A DNA stretch of 64,000 nucleotides from Bacillus sp. (in: firmicutes) (GCA_017656295.1 JACDOC010000004.1:1-64000); one strand, 5' to 3'; positions 33,568 to 43,219 are shown, numbered from the stretch's first letter. Program-made: numbers and translations. The notes: generated by a model not told the origin, from the sequence alone.

Positions 33568-35409
33568 ATGCCAGATTGGTCATATCATACGCTTTTCCGA
33601 CCCATTCTTCATCGCTTACCGGCCCAAGTTAGTCGTGATTTTATTCATCGGTCCATGTCCTTCATTTCTTCGATTCCATTTGGATCTAAGTTAATATCCT
33701 TCTTAGGGCATTTTGACAATGATCTGCGATTGAGCAAAACAATAGGAGATGTTACTGTACCTAATCCATTGGGTCTTTCCGGTGAGATTGACCCTAGTTT
33801 AATAGGAACGAAAGCATTTACCCATCTAGGCTGGGGATTTATTGAAATAGGTCCCATTACTGTGAACAGTACGCTACAAAACGATTGTCCATTATGGGAC
33901 CGAAAAAATAAACGAATATTGTTTCCGGAACCTCTCCCTTCTATTGAAGTAAAAAAAGTAAAAGATCGCTTGAAAAAAGTAAAAAAACAACAACCTTTTC
34001 TTTTACGTCTAAGAGGTACAAATGAAGAAATTGTTCGTCTCATTCAACAATTATTCTCATACGGAGATGGATTTATTATTGAGACGACCGAGCTTATAAG
34101 TCATGAAGTTCTCCGAGGGTTACGACAATGTGCCATGGGAAAACCTATTATCTTATCAGTCAAGAATGATATCAATCTGATTCGTAAAACAATTCTACCG
34201 ATCCAATCCTTTCTAGACGGAATTGTTGTTGAAAGTGATCGAACATGGACTACGGAGGAAAATCAACGTTTATTAAAAAAAACCGTTCATCTATTGAAAC
34301 AACAAGCGAATTGGCATCTACCTATCGTGATTAAAGGCGGAGTCCAATCACCAAATGATGCGCTAGAGTTACTTCATGCTGGTGCAGACTTTTTACTTAT
34401 CAGTGATGGTTATATCTACTCAGGTCCGGGATTACCAAAACGAATATTAGAATCCCTATTATTTACTTCTTTTGGTAACTTAGAAAAATCTCAATATACT
34501 GGATGGCAATATTACTGGTGGTTTGGACTTATCATTTTTCTTTCAGGAATACTAGCATTCATTTTTAGTGTTACATCTGTGATTCTTCCTTATGACGAAG
34601 CGTTTTTGAATACAACACGAGAGCAAATATATTCATGGAATCCCCAATTACTTGCCTTTATGTCCCATGACCGGATGACTCTAGCGGGTACGATGATCTC
34701 AGGTGGTATTTTGTACATGTTTCTAGCGAAATATGGCGTTCAATATCGATTACACTGGACGAAACATGCCATTGATGTAGCTGGGATCATTGGATTTTTA
34801 GGCTTTTTATTATTTATTGGTTACGGTTATTTCGATTTCCTCCATCTATCGTTATGGATGATTCTTATTCCATTTTTCCTTAAAGGAATGAAATCTTCTA
34901 AAAACGTTAAAGCTCTTCCAGTATCCTTTGATCTTTACAATGATCGAGCGTGGAAACAATGTTTATGGGGGCAGTTGGCGTTTATTTCGTTGGGTGTATC
35001 TCTTGTCTTTGGAGGAGTTGTCATTGCGTTAATCGGTACAACGACGATATTTGTCCCGACCGACCTTGCTTATATATGTATGACCCCTGAGATGTTAAAT
35101 GATTGGAACGAACGGTTAATTCCAGTGATCGCTCATGACCGAGCTGGGTTTGGTAGTGCTTTATGCAGTGTAGGAACGCTTATTTTTCTTATTTCGTTAT
35201 GGGGATTTCGAAGAGGGGCCTCGTGGGTTTGGCGCGCGTTTTTCATTGGAGGCATTCCGGCATTTGTTACCGGAATTGGTACTCATTTTTGGATTGGTTA
35301 CACGACTTTGATTCATCTTGTCCCTGCCTATATCGCCCTCTTCCTATATATTGTCGGATTACTAACTACGTATCGTTATTTACATGATAAAGGTTCAAAA
35401 ATCTCTTAG
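33568..35409 (+). CDS. dihydroorotate dehydrogenase-like barrel fused to a multi-span membrane domain
   Basis: The protein has 613 residues. Residues ~1-300 follow the class 2 dihydroorotate dehydrogenase layout: LFRPILHRLPAQVSRDFIHR, VTVPNPLGLSGEIDPSLIGT, GWGFIEIGPITVNSTLQN and IVIKGGVQSPNDALELLHAG followed by ADFLLISDGYIYSGPGLPKR. Compared with PyrD, the usual GLAAGFDK is replaced by GLSGEIDP and PQPGNPxPR is lost, so key FMN and substrate residues are missing. Residues ~310-600 hold seven or eight membrane segments with repeated HDR motifs (FMSHDRMTLAGTMISGG and VIAHDRAGFGSALCSVG), which suggests an internal duplication of the membrane part. The gene stands alone upstream of plsY. I infer that it is not a working pyrimidine enzyme but may bind a flavin or a quinone-like ligand. 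Confidence 0.75.
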   Translation: MPDWSYHTLFRPILHRLPAQVSRDFIHRSMSFISSIPFGSKLISFLGHFDNDLRLSKTIGDVTVPNPLGLSGEIDPSLIGTKAFTHLGWGFIEIGPITVNSTLQNDCPLWDRKNKRILFPEPLPSIEVKKVKDRLKKVKKQQPFLLRLRGTNEEIVRLIQQLFSYGDGFIIETTELISHEVLRGLRQCAMGKPIILSVKNDINLIRKTILPIQSFLDGIVVESDRTWTTEENQRLLKKTVHLLKQQANWHLPIVIKGGVQSPNDALELLHAGADFLLISDGYIYSGPGLPKRILESLLFTSFGNLEKSQYTGWQYYWWFGLIIFLSGILAFIFSVTSVILPYDEAFLNTTREQIYSWNPQLLAFMSHDRMTLAGTMISGGILYMFLAKYGVQYRLHWTKHAIDVAGIIGFLGFLLFIGYGYFDFLHLSLWMILIPFFLKGMKSSKNVKALPVSFDLYNDRAWKQCLWGQLAFISLGVSLVFGGVVIALIGTTTIFVPTDLAYICMTPEMLNDWNERLIPVIAHDRAGFGSALCSVGTLIFLISLWGFRRGASWVWRAFFIGGIPAFVTGIGTHFWIGYTTLIHLVPAYIALFLYIVGLLTTYRYLHDKGSKIS

Positions 35410-35492
35410 CAGTCGTCCAAATTCAATGAGCATTTTTCCTATTCTCATGGTACAATAAGTTAGCAAGAAGTACAGTTAAAGGAGTTATCAAG

Positions 35493-36074
35493 ATGGAATT
35501 TGCGTTAGTCATTATATGTGCGTATTTGCTCGGGTCGATACCTTCGGGGTTAATAGTGGGAAAAGCCTTTTATGGGATTGACATTCGGGAGCATGGAAGC
35601 GGTAACCTTGGAGGGACGAACACGTTTCGAACATTAGGTGTAAAAGCCGGTTTAGTGGTTACGATTTCTGATATTTTAAAAGGAACCGTTGCTACCTTGC
35701 TTCCGATATGGTTTGGGGTTGAACTTCATCCTCTACTTGTCGGGACGTTTGCGGTAATCGGACATATGTATCCAATTTTTGCTGGCTTCCGTGGAGGAAA
35801 AGCGGTAGCTACTTCAGGTGGAGTGTTGTTAGCATATGTTCCACTCCTATTTATACTCGCCATTCTTTTCTTCTTTGTTAGCTTATATGTAACGAAATAT
35901 GTATCTTTATCCTCAATGTTAACGGCGATATTTTCATTTACGTACACGCTTTTTACTGGAGATCGGCCTTTAATCATTGTTGTTGCAGCATTAGCGTTTT
36001 TTGTTTTATACCGACATCGAACAAATATGAAACGAATTTTAAATAAAACGGAACCGAAAATAAAGTGGATGTAA
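35493..36074 (+). CDS. plsY: glycerol-3-phosphate acyltransferase PlsY
   Basis: The protein has 193 residues and five membrane segments. All three catalytic motifs are present: [14 protein letters not shown] (motif 1, Ser and Arg-type position), [19 protein letters not shown] (motif 2) and [20 protein letters not shown] (motif 3). The enzyme transfers the acyl group of acyl phosphate to glycerol 3-phosphate, making lysophosphatidate for phospholipid synthesis. AAAGGAG lies 9 nt before the ATG. In Bacillus subtilis plsY (yneS) is directly divergent from parE; here about 5.6 kb of other genes separate them. Confidence 0.96.
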   Translation: MEFALVIICAYLLGSIPSGLIVGKAFYGIDIREHGSGNLGGTNTFRTLGVKAGLVVTISDILKGTVATLLPIWFGVELHPLLVGTFAVIGHMYPIFAGFRGGKAVATSGGVLLAYVPLLFILAILFFFVSLYVTKYVSLSSMLTAIFSFTYTLFTGDRPLIIVVAALAFFVLYRHRTNMKRILNKTEPKIKWM

Positions 36075-36097
36075 ACGCCTAGGTTATCTAGGCGTTT
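36073..36097 (+). terminator. terminator of plsY
   Basis: AAACGCCTAG, loop GTTAT and CTAGGCGTTT form a perfect 10-bp stem followed by ATTTTAT. It overlaps the plsY stop codon. Confidence 0.88.
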
Positions 36098-36215
36098 ATT
36101 TTATATACCGATAAAATATAACTATTTTTAACATTAAATTAAAAAAATTTCATTGAAAGAATAGTAGAATCCTAATAGTAACCGTTAACAAAGATTATAA
36201 GGAGTGAGATGAATA

Positions 36216-38183
36216 ATGTTTAGGCAATTACGAGTTGGAGTAGCGGTTGTTTTACTATTGACTCTGTTTTATCAAGTAACCACCCCAACTTCAAAAGTTC
36301 ATGCAGCCACATACGGTGATGTTGTGATTAATGAAGTAGCTTGGATGGGAACAACGGTTAGTTACAATGACGAGTGGATTGAGCTTTACAATAACACAAA
36401 CTCAACTATTTCTCTTGCAGGATGGACGTTAACAGCAATTGATGGTTCTCCAAGCATTTCGCTATCTGGAACTATTCCTGCAAAAGGATATTTCCTTCTT
36501 GAACGAACGGATGATCAAACGGTTTCATCTGTTGTTGCTGATTTGATTTATAGTGGTTCTTTAAGTAATTCTGGTGAAGTACTTGAGCTCCGAGATGACC
36601 AAGGTAATTTAATTGATACCGTTGATGCATGGTATGCTGGTGATAACGATACGAAAGCTTCGATGGAACGTTTAGACCCAGCACAAAGTGGTACCTTATC
36701 TAGCAACTGGGTAACGGCTACGGATACATATACTGAAGGTCTTGGAACACCAAAAGCCCGTAATGGTGGTACACAATTTGGATGTTCTTCGACCGAGGAG
36801 CATTTAAACAACGTGTCTGAAGCCCCTGGAGCGATTAACGTCTATTTTAACAAATGTGCGCTTTCAGAATATGCAATGTCAGGAAATGAAGCTAACTATA
36901 ATGTGAACTTAGAAAATCGGCTCATTCACCGATTAAATCAAGCGACAACAAGCATCGACTTGGCCACTTATGAAATTAACTTACCTAACGTAGTCGATAC
37001 CTTGATACAAAAAGCGGCGGAAGGAGTACAAGTTCGCGTGATTGCCGATTCGAAAGACGCCACAGACCCTTATTACGCAGATCGGTTTGAAACGATGCGC
37101 TTATATATTGAAAAAATGGTTCGAGGTCAAGACCTGTTATTGGGAACGAACGACGATATTATCGTATTTTCAGATTCTCCAATGTTTGCAGTCGAAGATA
37201 GTACAAAACGGATTAGTTATGGGTTACCTTCCAGTGCAAGCGACATTCCTGAAGTGACGGTTACGGTAGGAACACAAGCGGTAACAGGACGTATGTTTGT
37301 TGATGCGGAAGAAAAATCTCCGGGTGCCTATTATTCACCAGACAATCAAATGCATAATAAGTTTGCAATTGTTGACGATATATGGGTCTTTACGGGCAGC
37401 TGGAACTTTACAGTAACTGGTCTGTACGGCGATGAAACAAACATGAGTCAAGGTATATTAGATGGAAACCAACAACATGTTGTTGAAATCCATTCTCCAA
37501 ATCTTGCAAGTATATATGAAACAGAGTTTAACGAAATGTGGGGAAGTAACACCATGACCCCAGATCCAGTGAATGCAAACTTTAGCTCACGAAAGACTGA
37601 TAATACTCTTCATTGGGTCACTGTGGGTGGGAAAACAGTAGAAGTTTACTTTTCACCAGGAGATAACGCCATTGGATATCTAGCAAATTTAATAAAAACA
37701 GAAGCTGATTTTAATACGTATTTCTCCATTTTTGCTTGGAGTGATCAAGCACTTGTGGACGAGTTAAAATATAAATGGGAAGGTTCGTACAATGATTTGG
37801 AAGGAACGTTAACAGGGTTTGACATTAAAGGAATTTTTGATTCAAACTATTGGAATTCCTGGTGGTCTGCGAGTGTCGATATGACGGGCCGTACTGCTTC
37901 TCAATCGAGTCAAAACAACCCAAATACTCGTTGGGCAAATCCAGCCCCTGTTTACCAAGATGCTGAAACGCGCAAGCTTCATAGTAAAACCATGCTAATA
38001 GATGTCGGTACTTCAAGTGATCCAACGGTTGTAATCGGGTCTACTAACTGGAGTAATAACGGAAATAACATAAACGACGAAAACATGCTCATTATTCATG
38101 ATGCAAATATTGCAAACCAATTTTTACAAGAGTTTTATGCTCGCTACTCACAAGCGGGTGGTACCCTCCCTGCAGCACAGTAA
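36216..38183 (+). CDS. secreted lamin-tail domain and phospholipase D-like protein
   Basis: The protein has 655 residues and a signal peptide that should be cut near VHAATYG (residue ~31). Residues ~32-165 form a lamin-tail domain (DVVINEVAWMGTTVSYNDEW, GWTLTAIDGSPSISLSGTIP, LSNSGEVLELRDDQGNLIDT). Two HKD motifs of the PLD superfamily follow: MHNKFAIVDDIWVFTGSWNF (His380) and KLHSKTMLIDV with VIGSTNWSNNGNN (His589). The His, Lys, Asp and downstream GS-x-N residues are complete in both, so the active site should work. Secreted PLD-like proteins of this kind can be phospholipases or nucleases; the lamin-tail domain is often found in extracellular nucleases. The ribosome binding site is GGAGTGAG. 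Confidence 0.88.
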   Translation: MFRQLRVGVAVVLLLTLFYQVTTPTSKVHAATYGDVVINEVAWMGTTVSYNDEWIELYNNTNSTISLAGWTLTAIDGSPSISLSGTIPAKGYFLLERTDDQTVSSVVADLIYSGSLSNSGEVLELRDDQGNLIDTVDAWYAGDNDTKASMERLDPAQSGTLSSNWVTATDTYTEGLGTPKARNGGTQFGCSSTEEHLNNVSEAPGAINVYFNKCALSEYAMSGNEANYNVNLENRLIHRLNQATTSIDLATYEINLPNVVDTLIQKAAEGVQVRVIADSKDATDPYYADRFETMRLYIEKMVRGQDLLLGTNDDIIVFSDSPMFAVEDSTKRISYGLPSSASDIPEVTVTVGTQAVTGRMFVDAEEKSPGAYYSPDNQMHNKFAIVDDIWVFTGSWNFTVTGLYGDETNMSQGILDGNQQHVVEIHSPNLASIYETEFNEMWGSNTMTPDPVNANFSSRKTDNTLHWVTVGGKTVEVYFSPGDNAIGYLANLIKTEADFNTYFSIFAWSDQALVDELKYKWEGSYNDLEGTLTGFDIKGIFDSNYWNSWWSASVDMTGRTASQSSQNNPNTRWANPAPVYQDAETRKLHSKTMLIDVGTSSDPTVVIGSTNWSNNGNNINDENMLIIHDANIANQFLQEFYARYSQAGGTLPAAQ

Positions 38184-38216
38184 AAGGGATTTGAATAATT
38201 ATAAGTTATTCATATA

Positions 38217-38245
38217 GAAACGCTTGGGTAAGTCCCATGCGTTTC
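38217..38245 (+). terminator. hairpin downstream of the LTD-PLD gene
   Basis: GAAACGC plus TGGG pair with CCCA plus GCGTTTC around a TAAGT loop. The T run is poor (AGCTTT), so this may act mainly as a 3'-end stabiliser. Confidence 0.6.
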
Positions 38246-38426
38246 AGCTTTAAAAGAGCTTAATACCCCTTTCATTAGAATAGGAGTTCTTACATTTACT
38301 TATTTTCTTAAATTTATATGAAGATTTTATTTGTATCACCCCCTATTTCAATGACACTAAACAATGTACTTCATATTGCTTACTTGATTATATATGTCTT
38401 ATAAAAATGAGTTGATAAATAATCGA

Positions 38427-38457
38427 AAACGAGCTAGACGAATACCTAGCTCGTTTT
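38427..38457. terminator. bidirectional terminator overlapping the GGDEF-EAL stop codon
   Basis: AAAACGAGCTAG, an 8-nt loop (the actual arm repeats CTAGCTCGTTTT) and a T run on both sides. The TAG of the arm is the stop codon of the minus-strand gene (38446-38448). Confidence 0.82.
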
Positions 38458-41355
38458 TACAGGAACAATGTATTGCTCACATATTATTTGGAATGGTTGT
38501 GGAGGACTATAAATATACCCTTGAATTTCTTCACATCCTATTTTGGCTAAAAACTCTTTTTGTTGTTGTTCTTCTACCCCTTCGGCAATGAGAGATAATT
38601 TAAGTTTTTTTCCTAAATCTACAATGGTTTGAACAATGCCGCTCACTTGTTCATTTTTTGGTAACTCCATAGTAAAACTTCGATCAATTTTTAATATATG
38701 AATCGGTAAATCTTTTAAATAAGTTAATGATGAATACCCCGTTCCAAAGTCATCAAGCGCTATACGTACTCCGAGTGATTTGAGTTCAAACAATTTCTTT
38801 AGTACAAACTCTTTTTGAGTGATAGCAATACTTTCCGTAATTTCAAGGGTCAATGCAGATGGCGGAATGTCGTATTCCTTTAAATAAGATTTAATTTTTT
38901 CGACAAACATATGGTCCGTAAACTGTTGAAGGGAAATGTTCACAGCGACATGAATGTCCGGTTTATATGGTAATATGTATCGAATATGCTGGATGGCTTG
39001 TCTTAAGACAAAGTCTCCAATGGGAATGATTAAGTTTGATTCTTCCGCAATCGGAATAAACTCACCTGGCGAAATAAGTCCTTTTTCTGGATGATTCCAA
39101 CGAATTAACGCTTCAAGCCCTGTAAGATTTCCGGACTGAACATCTTGAATCGGCTGGTAATAAAGCTCTAGTTGACCTTTTTCCAACGCTTTTCGTAACT
39201 CTTTTTCAATTTCCACCCTTTTCAAAAATCGGGTAGCCATCGAATCATCAAACAGGCAATATTGGTTTTTTCCTTTCTCCTTCGCTTGATAAAGGGCCAT
39301 ATCCGCATACTGGGTTAGTGCGGTAAACGTATCCCCGTGCATAGGAGCAATACTAATACCCATACTAGCCGAAAGAGCTAATTCATGTTGGTCGATGTAC
39401 ATCGGTTGTCTTAAAACGTCAATTAATCGACTCGCCACTTGATGCACTGGATCAAGATTTGTGAATTTATGTAAAATAATAACGAACTCATCTCCCCCTT
39501 GTCGAGCAATAACTGCATCTTGTGGGCATGTAGACTTAATTCGGTCAGCTATTTGTTTTAGGACTAGGTCTCCAATTCCATGACCGAGAGAATCATTTAT
39601 TAACTTAAACCGGTCTAAATCAATATACATGACTGCAATGAGAGTGCCATCTTTCATCCTTTCTGCCATCAGCTCATTAAACATTTTTTTCAACGCATAC
39701 CGGTTATAAAGTTTAGTAAGCGGATCGTAATTGGCCAAAAACTCCAGTTGCTCTTGTTGATTCATCAGTTCGGAAAATGAAGCCGCTAATTCCCGTTCCA
39801 TTTTTTCATAGTTTTGAACAAGGCGAACAACATCCTCAATTGGCGATTTAGGCCAGATGATTTTTTGTTGCTTTAATATTTTTTCTGGCAGATTGCTTGT
39901 TAATTGAATCAGTTGATGAATTGGTCGTAGCGTCCAGCGGCTAATGAGCCACGAAACAATAATCGCCATCATAATAAAAATTAAAACCGTCCCCATTTGA
40001 ATCACATATTTTCGAAGTATATCGCGTTTGTACGGTTCAAATGGGGTTTCCACCAAAATAGACAAATTCATGGAAGGAAATGGTTTCACATAGATGTATG
40101 ATGCATGATCTAGGCTTAAAAAATTCATGTTTTGATTCGTGGTGTTCCAAAGAACCGGCATTTCTTTATGAAAGAGAAAATTGCTCCTTATTTTTAAATA
40201 ATTTAATAAATATGTATCCCTTTTCGACTCAAGCGAAAAATATGCGTTCCAATCTTCATCAAAAAGATTAACATGGATATCTGGTTGATTCTCCATCATT
40301 CGCTCAATATAATTAGCTGGATCATCAAATAGCAAGGTGGCTTCTAGCTCCCCTAGATACATTTTCCTTTCTGGATGTTGATAAAATATCGGAATCGTTA
40401 GCTTGATCTTTTGACGTTCTCCTTTAATAAAATGAACAGCAATTTTTTCTTTTTTTGTATACGGTCTTAGCTCCTTATTTAAATTATTTGAAGTAATGGG
40501 AAATTGTGCCGCTTGTTGCCGTACAAAATCTTTGATAACGATTTGTTCTAGTTCTGGAATCGATACTCGCATGGACTGAAACCATGAAAGTTGATCATCA
40601 AACGTATAGTCATTCAATAATAACAAAGTCGTTTGTTTCTCTAATTGTTCGACTTTATCTTCAAAAGCCACATGCAGCCATTTGCTAATCGATTCTTCCG
40701 TTCGCTTCGTATGGACCAACATCATTTGTTCGGTGTTTTCCCAATCTTTTTTCATTTGATAGGTAAAAAGCAATAACGATGGAATGACAAAAATGGCTAA
40801 AATCATGTTATTCAATAAATCTTGGAGCTTCATTTGTTTCCGGTTTTCTTTCGACCAAAATTGGATAATAAATATGCATAATGTTGCGATGATGGCGTTA
40901 ACCGTTCCATTAATTGTATCCTTTAAGGCGATGATGCTTAAGTCTAAAACGGATGCATTCAACAAAGTAGCATAAAATAGAAAAATAAATGGGACTCCAA
41001 CAAAGATCCAGTAAGAAAGATCATAAATGATCAAATAACGTTTTGTTTTTATATAAAAGTAAGCAATAAAGAGATATTCTCCAATCATCAAGACGATTCC
41101 AAATGGATGTCCCCATAAAAAATAAGTATAGATTCCATTCCAAACTGCCGATAGTAAGCCTGCGGTAAAGCCAACATAACGCAATAATAGGAAAGAAATG
41201 ATCGGTCCAAATAAAAAGTCAATTCCTAAAAAAATAGGAATTTTCATAAAATTACCCGCAAAAATAAAAAGAAATATACCAATCCATTTGGTAGCCTTTA
41301 GATACGTAAATCCCATAAGCACACTTCCCAAGGATGAATTGAATACACTTTTCAT
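38446..41355 (-). CDS. membrane-bound GGDEF-EAL cyclic-di-GMP protein
   Basis: This protein has about 969 residues. The start is uncertain: I use the ATG at 41355, but the frame extends upstream, and another ATG at about 41316 has GGGAAG before it. The first ~200 residues hold about seven membrane segments resembling a MASE- or 5TM-type input domain. An extracytoplasmic segment of ~245 residues follows, then another span (IFIMMAIIVSWLIS) and a HAMP-like linker (WTLRPIHQLIQLTSNLPE). The GGDEF domain has RQGGDEFVIILHKF and DLDRFKLINDSLGHGIGD, apparently active. The EAL domain has LTGLEALIRWNHPEKGLISP, VNISLQQF, EITESIA, ALDDFGTGYSSL and an IAEGVE end, also apparently active. The protein could both make and break cyclic di-GMP in response to an outside signal. 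Confidence 0.9.
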   Translation of the reverse strand: MKSVFNSSLGSVLMGFTYLKATKWIGIFLFIFAGNFMKIPIFLGIDFLFGPIISFLLLRYVGFTAGLLSAVWNGIYTYFLWGHPFGIVLMIGEYLFIAYFYIKTKRYLIIYDLSYWIFVGVPFIFLFYATLLNASVLDLSIIALKDTINGTVNAIIATLCIFIIQFWSKENRKQMKLQDLLNNMILAIFVIPSLLLFTYQMKKDWENTEQMMLVHTKRTEESISKWLHVAFEDKVEQLEKQTTLLLLNDYTFDDQLSWFQSMRVSIPELEQIVIKDFVRQQAAQFPITSNNLNKELRPYTKKEKIAVHFIKGERQKIKLTIPIFYQHPERKMYLGELEATLLFDDPANYIERMMENQPDIHVNLFDEDWNAYFSLESKRDTYLLNYLKIRSNFLFHKEMPVLWNTTNQNMNFLSLDHASYIYVKPFPSMNLSILVETPFEPYKRDILRKYVIQMGTVLIFIMMAIIVSWLISRWTLRPIHQLIQLTSNLPEKILKQQKIIWPKSPIEDVVRLVQNYEKMERELAASFSELMNQQEQLEFLANYDPLTKLYNRYALKKMFNELMAERMKDGTLIAVMYIDLDRFKLINDSLGHGIGDLVLKQIADRIKSTCPQDAVIARQGGDEFVIILHKFTNLDPVHQVASRLIDVLRQPMYIDQHELALSASMGISIAPMHGDTFTALTQYADMALYQAKEKGKNQYCLFDDSMATRFLKRVEIEKELRKALEKGQLELYYQPIQDVQSGNLTGLEALIRWNHPEKGLISPGEFIPIAEESNLIIPIGDFVLRQAIQHIRYILPYKPDIHVAVNISLQQFTDHMFVEKIKSYLKEYDIPPSALTLEITESIAITQKEFVLKKLFELKSLGVRIALDDFGTGYSSLTYLKDLPIHILKIDRSFTMELPKNEQVSGIVQTIVDLGKKLKLSLIAEGVEEQQQKEFLAKIGCEEIQGYIYSPPQPFQIICEQYIVPVKTS

Positions 41356-41478
41356 TTTATCTTGAATTACAAAGAAATGGAAGATGATTGTTCGATGAAA
41401 CAATTAATTTTCATGATTGATTAATTTTTACTAGATTTGTTGTAAAATAACTGTAAAGACTTTTTTTGGAGGACAGCC

Positions 41479-42606
41479 ATGAGAGGAAGATATGGGATTT
41501 TTATTGGAATGATTGTTTTGTTAGTTATTACATATTTTTCATTTATATCGAAAAAACCAGAAATAAATTCCTTCCAAGACCATTCACCAAAAAAACTTTC
41601 CTTATTAGAGAAAACATTCATTACGGAGGCGGTTGTTGGGGGGATTGGAGATATTTTAATTCATAGTTATGTATACAATGACGCCTATCAAAATGGCACT
41701 TATAATTTTACAAAGATGTTCGAACCTATACGGTCCCTTCTTTCCAGCCCTGATTTTTTGATTGCCAATCAAGAATCAATCGCTGGAGGCGTAAAATTAG
41801 GTGTATCCACGTATCCACAATTTAACACACCTTATGAAATAACTGATGCCCTCCTTTATGCAGGCGTTGATATGGTGACAAATGCTAATAATCATACGTT
41901 AGATAAAGGGGAACAAGGGGTTTTAAGTGCCATTTCCTACTATGAACAAGTAGGCATGCCGTATACAGGGATGTTTAAAAATGAAGCAGACCGACAAAAG
42001 ATACGAGTCATGTCAGTCAATGGAATTCAATTGGCGGTTTTATCGTATACATACGGAACCAACGGAATTCCTGTTCCAAAAGGAAAATCGTATTTAGTTA
42101 ATTTACTTGATGAAGAATTGATGGTTAAAGATATCCAACGAGCCAAAGAACTAGCGGATGTCATTATTTTAAGTGTCCATTGGGGAAACGAATATCAACG
42201 TATACCAACAGATGCCCAAAAACATCTCGCCCAAAAATTATTAGAAGCCGGTGCAGATATTATTTTTGGTCACCATCCACACGTCCTTCAGCCGATTGAA
42301 CGTCTACCATTGTCCGATGGGAGAACGGGGGTTGTTTTTTACTCCTTAGGAAACTTTTTATCCGGACAATGGAAGGATTATAAGGATTTAGGGGGAATGG
42401 GTACTGTGACGATCAAAAAAACCGTCAATAAACAAGGAACGTCCATCGACATAACAGATGTGCAGTTTTATCCGACGTATGTTTATCACAATAATTATCG
42501 AAATTATCGCGTATATCCGTTAGAAGAGGCGGTTAGTTTAGGTATTGCACCATACCCGGTTGAAAGTGTGATGAAACATTTGTTTTCAAAAAATGAACAA
42601 CAATAA
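41479..42606 (+). CDS. CapA/PgsA-type metallophosphatase-fold protein
   Basis: The protein has 375 residues with an N-terminal anchor (GIFIGMIVLLVITYFSFI). The outer domain belongs to the CapA family: GGIGDILIHSYVYNDAYQNG, DFLIANQESIAGGVKLG, VDMVTNANNHTLDKGEQGVL, VIILSVHWGNEYQRIP and IIFGHHPHVLQPIERLPLSD. These are the metal-binding blocks of a calcineurin-like fold. CapA/PgsA takes part in polyglutamate synthesis or transport in capsule-forming Bacillus, but many Bacillaceae carry such a gene without the capB and capC partners, and none is visible nearby. GGAGG lies 7 nt before the ATG. Confidence 0.85.
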   Translation: MRGRYGIFIGMIVLLVITYFSFISKKPEINSFQDHSPKKLSLLEKTFITEAVVGGIGDILIHSYVYNDAYQNGTYNFTKMFEPIRSLLSSPDFLIANQESIAGGVKLGVSTYPQFNTPYEITDALLYAGVDMVTNANNHTLDKGEQGVLSAISYYEQVGMPYTGMFKNEADRQKIRVMSVNGIQLAVLSYTYGTNGIPVPKGKSYLVNLLDEELMVKDIQRAKELADVIILSVHWGNEYQRIPTDAQKHLAQKLLEAGADIIFGHHPHVLQPIERLPLSDGRTGVVFYSLGNFLSGQWKDYKDLGGMGTVTIKKTVNKQGTSIDITDVQFYPTYVYHNNYRNYRVYPLEEAVSLGIAPYPVESVMKHLFSKNEQQ

Positions 42607-42607
42607 A

Positions 42608-42645
42608 GAAAGGGCTTGCTCAAACATGAGCAGCCCTTCTTTTTC
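42608..42645. terminator. terminator between capA-like and Nudix genes
   Basis: GAAAGGGC plus GCTCA pair with TGAGC plus GCCCTTC around a short loop, followed by TTTTTCGC. It serves the capA-like gene and lies between two converging genes. Confidence 0.85.
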
Positions 42646-42649
42646 GCTC

Positions 42650-43126
42650 CTATGTAGGATTTGATAACATATAGATTGGTTTTTTTGTGTATTCAACAAT
42701 ATTCCCTTCTTCATCGTACTGAAAAGCATGTTCTAACGGAAAAGGATACGTAAATAAGTCATGAATAAAGTAAGGGATATTAGAAACGACTTCAGTTGAC
42801 GTGACAATCCAATCCAGTGATTTCCATTCAAGTTTTCCTTCTTTACACGCAATCGTTGGGTCAGTTGACACCGTCCCAATAAAAACATACATCCCCCCTG
42901 CTCTGTTCCAAGAAACGATGCCTTTAAAACGTATCTCATCAGGAATTAACCCTGTTTCTTCTTTTATTTCTCTTAGAATAGAAGCTTCGATGGTTTCACC
43001 AGATTCTAATTTGCCCCCAACACCATTCCATTTTCCTTGATTTGGTGGATATTTTCGATGTAGCAGTAATACTTCATTACTTGACCAATCTCCGCGTTTT
43101 AAAAAACAGATCGTATATGGATACAA
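42650..43126 (-). CDS. Nudix hydrolase, MutT-like
   Basis: The protein has 158 residues with a probable TTG start at 43126 (AAAGGAC upstream, spacing about 10-14). The N-terminus is YPYTICFLKRGDWSSNEVLL, and the Nudix box GGKLESGETIEASILREIKE is followed by ETGLIP, complete with the metal-binding glutamates. The KWNGVGGKLESGE form is typical of 8-oxo-dGTP diphosphatase-like MutT proteins. The C-terminus IVEYTKKPIYML is beyond the core. The gene stands between capA-like and yneR, with no operon partner. Confidence 0.85.
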   Translation of the reverse strand: MYPYTICFLKRGDWSSNEVLLLHRKYPPNQGKWNGVGGKLESGETIEASILREIKEETGLIPDEIRFKGIVSWNRAGGMYVFIGTVSTDPTIACKEGKLEWKSLDWIVTSTEVVSNIPYFIHDLFTYPFPLEHAFQYDEEGNIVEYTKKPIYMLSNPT

Positions 43127-43219
43127 TATTGAGTAGCCGTCCTTTCATGCAAAAAGTTAGATATACCAAAAGTTTATTTTATATAATATATGTAACTACG
43201 ATGTAATGGAGGTCTTAAA

